Below, piece by piece: positions 59,763 to 64,000 of a DNA stretch of 64,000 bases. The stretch is from JAFAMS01 sp963715815 (GTDB taxonomy: Bacteria > Vulcanimicrobiota > Vulcanimicrobiia > Vulcanimicrobiales > Vulcanimicrobiaceae), in assembly GCA_963715815.1 (NCBI GenBank), contig OY970278.1, positions 992,001 through 1,056,000 on the forward strand, read 5' to 3'. A program made the translations under genes and the position numbers. The notes under the pieces were generated by a model. The model did no database searches. It was given only the letters and a program-made list of their open reading frames with translations, and was not told the DNA's origin. The stretch's first letter is position 1. Every line of letters starts with the position of its first letter.

Positions 59763-60952
59763 TCGAGTGCGTCGTCGTTGATGCCGTTCGGACTCCGATC
59801 GGCAGATACGGCGGCGCTCTTTCGATGGTCCGGCCGGACGATTTGTCGGCGACTGCGATCAAAGGATTGCTGGCGCGCAATCCGATCGATCCATCGTTGA
59901 TCGAAGACGTCTATTGGGGCGCGGCCAATCAGGCCGGTGAAGATTGCCGCAACGTTGCACGCATGGCCGTGTTGCTTGCAGGTTTGCCGACGACGGTCGC
60001 GGGGACGACGCTCAATCGCTTGTGCGGGAGCAGCCTGCAAGCATTGAACTCGGCGGCGCACGCCGTGATGGTCGGCGCCGAAGACGTCGTGATCGCGGGC
60101 GGCGCGGAGTCGATGTCACGCGCACCCTTTGTTTTGCTAAAAGCCGAGAAGGCATTCGATCGTGCTCCCGAGATCGCCGATTCAACGCTTGGGAATCGTC
60201 TCACCAATCCGCGGCTAGCCGAAGTTTATCCGCCGATCGCGATGGGCGAGACGGCCGAGAACGTCGCCGATAAATTCGGCATCTCGCGTGAAGCGCAAGA
60301 CGAGTTTGCGTTGCGCTCGCAGCAGCGCTGCGCGAAAGCGATGGAAAGCGGACGCTTCGAGAGTCAGCTGATTCCCGTTGCGATCAAGAACGGGAAGACC
60401 GATGCGATCTTCGATGTCGACGAACATCCGCGTCCGAAGACGACGATCGACGATTTGCGCAAGCTCAAGGCCGCTTTTCGTCCCGGCGGTACGGTGACGG
60501 CGGGCAATTCTTCGGGACTCAACGACGGCGCGGCTGCGATGTTGTTGATGAGCGCGAAAACAGCCAAGAAGCACGGACTCGAGCCGCTCGCACGAATCGT
60601 GACGACCGGCGTGTACGGCGTCGATCCGAGCATCATGGGGATCGGTCCGATCGGAGCGACGCAGCGTGTGCTTTCGAACGCAGATCTTACAATCGACGAT
60701 ATCGATCTCGTCGAGCTCAATGAAGCCTTTGCCGCGCAATCGCTCGCTTGCATACAAGAGCTGCGGATCGATCCGGAAAAAGTAAACGTAAACGGCGGCG
60801 CGATTGCGCTGGGGCACCCGCTGGGTTGCAGCGGCGCGCGCATTGCGACGACACTTTTGCACGAGCTTAACAAACGTGACGGGCGTTACGGTATTGCCAC
60901 GATGTGCATCGGTATGGGACAAGGCATCGCGACGCTTTTCGAACGCATTTAG
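59759..60952 (+). CDS. acyl-CoA thiolase, 3-oxoadipyl-CoA thiolase-like (PcaF/PaaJ type)
   Basis: 397 residues. Active-site C89 (LNRLCGSSLQAL), H353 (GGAIALGHPLGCSG) and C383 (TMCIGMGQG) are all present. VVDAVRTPIGRYGGALSMVRPDDL, YWGAANQAGEDCRNVARMAVLLAGLP and GGAESMSRAPFVLLKAEKAFDR follow PcaF closely, pointing to beta-ketoadipate or phenylacetate breakdown, although a general acetyl-CoA acetyltransferase is possible. Its ATG overlaps the stop of the preceding S8 protease, an odd partner for a cytoplasmic enzyme. Confidence 0.93.
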   Translation: MIECVVVDAVRTPIGRYGGALSMVRPDDLSATAIKGLLARNPIDPSLIEDVYWGAANQAGEDCRNVARMAVLLAGLPTTVAGTTLNRLCGSSLQALNSAAHAVMVGAEDVVIAGGAESMSRAPFVLLKAEKAFDRAPEIADSTLGNRLTNPRLAEVYPPIAMGETAENVADKFGISREAQDEFALRSQQRCAKAMESGRFESQLIPVAIKNGKTDAIFDVDEHPRPKTTIDDLRKLKAAFRPGGTVTAGNSSGLNDGAAAMLLMSAKTAKKHGLEPLARIVTTGVYGVDPSIMGIGPIGATQRVLSNADLTIDDIDLVELNEAFAAQSLACIQELRIDPEKVNVNGGAIALGHPLGCSGARIATTLLHELNKRDGRYGIATMCIGMGQGIATLFERI

Positions 60953-61001
60953 TCGACTGCGTCACATAGGAAGAAAACGCGCGCGCACGGTAGTTGCCAA
61001 T

Positions 61002-63182
61002 GTGCATTATCGAACATTGCTTGCTTTGGTCTTGTCCGTTTCGCTGCTATCGGGATGCGGCGGCGGTGGTGGTGGTTCGTCGACGCCTGGTGGCGGCGGC
61101 GGAAATGGTGGTAACGGCGGCGGTCAGTCGCTGAACCAGAGCGGCGGCACGATTACGCTGCCGACATCAAACGGGATCACGCCAACGTTCACGTATTCGA
61201 GCGTGAGCCCAAGCGGCGTTAAAGTGGCTTTCGCTGCGACTAGCGGGCCGTCGCCATTTAGCAATGCTCGAAAGCCGCTCGCGGCCGCTGCGCTCGCCAC
61301 CTACTCGATGACGGTTAGCGGTACTACATCGAGCGTTTCGCTCGGCTCATCGACGCTTTCGTACTCCGGTTCGGCGACGAATCTTATTCTCGAAATTTTC
61401 GACACGACTAACAGCCAGGCAACGAATCCGGTCGCGACGTGTCCGGAAACGTCGAGCGGCCCCACGATCACGTTTACGTGCAGCTCGGTATCGATCTCGA
61501 ACCCGACCGACACCTACGTCCTCGAGATCGTCTCCGGCTCGAATCTCGTAACCGCGAACGCATTCATCTGTCCGACGAGTGACGAGGCTACCTCGGTCGT
61601 ACGTAGCGGCGGTTCAGCAAGCGAAGCAACGCGCCATGGTCTAACGCGTTTCCGCGCTTCGACGAAAAATTCCGGAGAGCTCGCAGTTCTGTATGACCGC
61701 GCAACGTTCCAGCGATCGAGTGCCTCGCTCGCGCGCAGCGAGCAAACTGCGGGAGCGACGCTGACGAAGACATTCGACTATCCGAACCTCGGCAAGACCA
61801 TCCATGTGTTGGGCGTGCCGGCTGCGCAATCTGCAGCTGCTATTGCCGCGTTGCGTTCGCAACCGGGTGTAATCAGCGTTTCGCAAACGCAGCGGCGCGC
61901 GATGCTCACGTCGTCACCGCTGATCGTCTCCAACCACTATTTTGCTGGCTTCTCGCCGGCCAACGTCGCGCCATATTACGAAGCAGCGTCGCTGCCCGGT
62001 CAGTGGGACATGCATGCGATTGGAATGGAGCACGTCTTCGGCTACTCGCAAGCGGGAAGCACTTTGATAGGCGGCGCGAACCCGAACGTGCTCGGGACGC
62101 ATAGCATGAAGATTGCGATCATCGACACGGGGCAAGATACGCTTCATCCGGGCCTCGCGGCCAACATCGTTTACCAGAAATGCTTCATCACGAACGGCTC
62201 GTCGCAATCCACTTCCAATTTCTCGACCGATCCGTTTGGGCATGGCACCGACGTGTCCGGCATCGCAGCCTCCGTCACGAGTATGTCGAGCACCCCTCCG
62301 ATGAACGGCTTTGCCGGCGCGGGCGGCAACTTGGGAATCATGGCGTATCGCGTCTTCCCGACGCCCGATGATTCATGCGAAGGAAATAGCTCCGACAATC
62401 AGTGCGGTGCAGATACGCCGGATATTGCCGCGGCGATCGATGATGCTGTCACCAACGGCGCCAGTGTCATCTCGATGAGCTTGGGGGGCGACCCATGCAC
62501 TACGCCGGGTGTTGATCCTGATACAACTGAGGGTGCAGCGGTCGCAAACGCGATCGCGCACAACGTCATCGTCGTCGCAGCGTCCGGAAACGAAGGTCCC
62601 AGTCCGGTCGATGCACCCGGCTGCGATTCCGGCGTCATTGCCGTAGGTGCAACGTCACTTGATGACGGCACACCAAACGGCTCGTCGAGAAACGCGGGCG
62701 GAAACACGAGCACTCCGGTCGAGTACGTCGCGTCGTACAGCAACGCCGGCAGCACGAACACGCTCCACAGCGCAGCCTCTTGGGGCATCGTTGCGCCGGG
62801 TGGCGATCCGTTGAATGATACCGATCTCGACGATCTGCATTGGATCGAAAACATCTGGACGTCGACGCCGTTCATGGCGAACAGCGGTGACACGACCTAC
62901 GCAGGCGAGTGTACGGATGACTATCCGAATTCGACCTTGACGACGGCGCCCGTCGATTGCCGGACGTTGATCGCGGGCACGTCGATGGCGACGCCACACG
63001 TCGCGGGCGTGGCAGCGCTAATCTGCGGCCTCATGGCGAGTTACTGCACGCCGACTGCAATGAGGACACTGCTCTGCACGACGGCAGACGATCTGTCGGG
63101 TGATCCGCATCAAGGCTGTGGCAGACTCAACGCCTATCGCGCCGTAGCCACCGCACTTAGCGACCCGAATATTCCGCCGTAG
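61002..63182 (+). CDS. S8 (subtilisin-like) serine protease lipoprotein, copy 2
   Basis: 726 residues from GTG 61002. Lipobox LLSGC (Cys 19), then a 25-residue Gly-rich linker and an extra beta-rich N-terminal domain (about 45-190) absent from copy 1. The catalytic part is homologous throughout: D375, H414, N530 and S661 in the same motif contexts, plus the shared SNAGSTNTL and DDLHWIENIWTSTP segments. It is therefore a tandem duplicate that gained a domain. The open frame upstream overlaps the thiolase and is rejected. It probably degrades external protein. Confidence 0.92.
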   Translation: MHYRTLLALVLSVSLLSGCGGGGGGSSTPGGGGGNGGNGGGQSLNQSGGTITLPTSNGITPTFTYSSVSPSGVKVAFAATSGPSPFSNARKPLAAAALATYSMTVSGTTSSVSLGSSTLSYSGSATNLILEIFDTTNSQATNPVATCPETSSGPTITFTCSSVSISNPTDTYVLEIVSGSNLVTANAFICPTSDEATSVVRSGGSASEATRHGLTRFRASTKNSGELAVLYDRATFQRSSASLARSEQTAGATLTKTFDYPNLGKTIHVLGVPAAQSAAAIAALRSQPGVISVSQTQRRAMLTSSPLIVSNHYFAGFSPANVAPYYEAASLPGQWDMHAIGMEHVFGYSQAGSTLIGGANPNVLGTHSMKIAIIDTGQDTLHPGLAANIVYQKCFITNGSSQSTSNFSTDPFGHGTDVSGIAASVTSMSSTPPMNGFAGAGGNLGIMAYRVFPTPDDSCEGNSSDNQCGADTPDIAAAIDDAVTNGASVISMSLGGDPCTTPGVDPDTTEGAAVANAIAHNVIVVAASGNEGPSPVDAPGCDSGVIAVGATSLDDGTPNGSSRNAGGNTSTPVEYVASYSNAGSTNTLHSAASWGIVAPGGDPLNDTDLDDLHWIENIWTSTPFMANSGDTTYAGECTDDYPNSTLTTAPVDCRTLIAGTSMATPHVAGVAALICGLMASYCTPTAMRTLLCTTADDLSGDPHQGCGRLNAYRAVATALSDPNIPP

Positions 63183-63229
63183 GGGACCACACCTAAGGCA
63201 ACCCTGCCGGGTCGCCGAAACCGATAGAG
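63183..63229 (+). other. leader with GC-rich hairpin ahead of the GH16-like gene
   Basis: GGCAACCC-TGCC-GGGTCGCC (63198-63217) can form an eight-pair stem with one A-C mismatch. No T run follows, so it is not a standard terminator. I could not match it to a known riboswitch. Confidence 0.3.
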
Positions 63230-64000
63230 ATGCGGTTTGTGCGTTTCGCGCTCGTCGCGGTCCTCGCCGTGGGTGCTTTTGCGCCCATGATGGCGGTTCG
63301 CGCGCACGAAGGCCTTCCCGAAGTACCGGGCCCACAGCCGTCCGTTATCGCGCGAACGACGGTCTATGCGTTCTACGGTCAGCGCCTCGATAGCCGCCAT
63401 TGGCACGCTGTCGAGCATCGCGGTGCCGGTCAGGACACGCCGTATCCGGAGATGCAGTACTACACGCCTGAAGCCGTCATCGTCGATCGCGGCGTGCTGC
63501 ACCTCAACGCGCTTCACTACGAGATCCTCGATCCCGCAACGGGCTTCGACTATCCGTTCGAAGCGGGCCGCGTCGAAAGCAACGACGCGTATCTATACGG
63601 GCGCATCAACGTACGCCTGAAGGTCCCGATCGGTAACGGCTTGTGGCCGTCGGTTTGGCTGCGCACCCCCGAAGGACGGCCGCTCGGCGGACAGATCGAT
63701 ATCTACGACGGCTTCGGAAGCGCGACGAACGGCTTCACCGCATCGGTTGCGAATTTTGTTGGCGGTCGTGCCCTTTCGAGCAGCTGCGTGATTGTTGAGA
63801 ATTATCAGGCACTCACGAACTGCACGCGCATCGGTAATCCGCAGCGCAAGTTAGTCAACTACGCGCACGAGTATCACACCTTCGGTATCGATTGGCGTCC
63901 GGATCATCTAACGTGGTACGTCGACAACAAGCCGTACTGGACGATCACGAGTGGAATCCCAAGCGTGCCGATGGTCTTGGTGATGGATCTCGCCGTCGGC
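63230..64000 (+). CDS. GH16-like secreted protein with altered catalytic motif, 3' end beyond window
   Basis: 257 codons are visible. A signal peptide (MRFVRFALVAVLAVGAFAPMMAVRA) precedes a concanavalin-like fold: AGRVESNDAYLYGRINVRLKVPIGNGLWPSVWL and YHTFGIDWRPDHLTWYVDNKPYW are typical of laminarinase/licheninase GH16. The catalytic ExDxxE appears as QIDIYD (Q155, D157, D160), so both catalytic Glu residues are replaced. It may be a carbohydrate-binding pseudo-enzyme or a distant fold relative. Translation begins at ATG 63230, 48 bp after the protease stop. The C-terminus is outside the window. Confidence 0.8.
   Translation, partial: MRFVRFALVAVLAVGAFAPMMAVRAHEGLPEVPGPQPSVIARTTVYAFYGQRLDSRHWHAVEHRGAGQDTPYPEMQYYTPEAVIVDRGVLHLNALHYEILDPATGFDYPFEAGRVESNDAYLYGRINVRLKVPIGNGLWPSVWLRTPEGRPLGGQIDIYDGFGSATNGFTASVANFVGGRALSSSCVIVENYQALTNCTRIGNPQRKLVNYAHEYHTFGIDWRPDHLTWYVDNKPYWTITSGIPSVPMVLVMDLAVG

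Noticed and set aside
63183..63229. Possible riboswitch upstream of the GH16-like gene
   Set aside because: Only a simple hairpin is visible; the resemblance to c-di-GMP or c-di-AMP aptamers is superficial.
1..64000. tRNA, rRNA, CRISPR, insertion sequence or prophage
   Set aside because: No cloverleaf, rRNA core sequence, regular repeat-spacer array, transposase or phage structural gene was recognised in any gap.

Overview
This 64 kb window is a densely packed bacterial chromosome segment of high G+C, with gaps nearly always under 100 bp and none above 300 bp. Genes often overlap by 1-4 bp (ATGA, GTGA, TTGA, TAATG) and GTG/TTG starts are common. No rRNA, tRNA, CRISPR array, recognisable transposase or prophage is visible. 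Gene content (DUF151 nuclease, stacks of substrate-binding proteins, CocE-type hydrolases, S8 lipoprotein proteases, secreted cupins, no plasmid or phage markers) suggests a free-living, uncultured heterotroph, probably from soil. A Candidatus Eremiobacterota-like lineage is only a guess; phylogeny of ychF, gdhA or the liv genes would be needed to decide.

Layout. 1-3.6 kb: partial Uma2 nuclease, then on the minus strand DUF151 protein, NitT/TauT-type binding protein, flavin monooxygenase and ABM monooxygenase. 3.6-8.2 kb: ychF, glutamate dehydrogenase, TauE-type exporter, a 35-residue membrane protein and a HemL-family enzyme. 8.2-14.3 kb: RsbW-like kinase, cyclophilin, class A beta-lactamase-like protein, an orphan ABC-2 permease, AlkA-type glycosylase, GNAT, aldehyde dehydrogenase. 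14.3-31.2 kb: an uptake and catabolism region with LVIVD and Kelch secreted proteins, cupins, two NitT/TauT binding proteins with one ATPase/two-permease set, two CocE/NonD hydrolases, a Liv-type binding protein, Hsp20, Gfo/Idh dehydrogenase, ACMSD-like amidohydrolase and PuuE-like deacetylase. 31.1-31.7 kb: a GIY-YIG nuclease gene bracketed by inverted palindromic repeats. 32-43.8 kb: D-2-hydroxyacid dehydrogenase, M24 protein, PEP-utiliser-like protein, 3-hydroxyisobutyrate dehydrogenase family enzyme, a complete livHMGF operon with two binding proteins, and a zinc alcohol dehydrogenase. 43.8-50.3 kb (minus): an ABC-2 exporter with one ATPase and three permeases, disulfide oxidoreductase, two secreted cupins and a membrane protein. 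50.3-64 kb: cytidylate-kinase-like protein, MFS, Na+/H+ antiporter, GNAT, a histone-like 54-residue protein, alpha/beta hydrolase, chemoreceptor, two S8 proteases around a thiolase, and a GH16-like protein cut by the window end.

How it fits together. The middle of the window looks like a scavenging island for small organic acids, esters or amides. Several periplasmic binding proteins feed NitT/TauT and Liv ABC systems, and CocE hydrolases, amidohydrolase, deacetylase, monooxygenases, dehydrogenases and a 3-oxoadipyl-CoA-type thiolase could process the imports. Substrates cannot be read from sequence.

The most unusual feature is a family of short palindromic repeats (TGTCATCC...GGAC) at 3' ends of genes. 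Two occurrences form a ~140 bp composite unit, one of which carries a GIY-YIG nuclease gene closed by an inverted copy, resembling a REP/RAYT-type arrangement with a GIY-YIG protein instead of a tyrosine transposase. A second, unrelated 181 bp inverted-repeat element lies inside the ABC-2 exporter operon.
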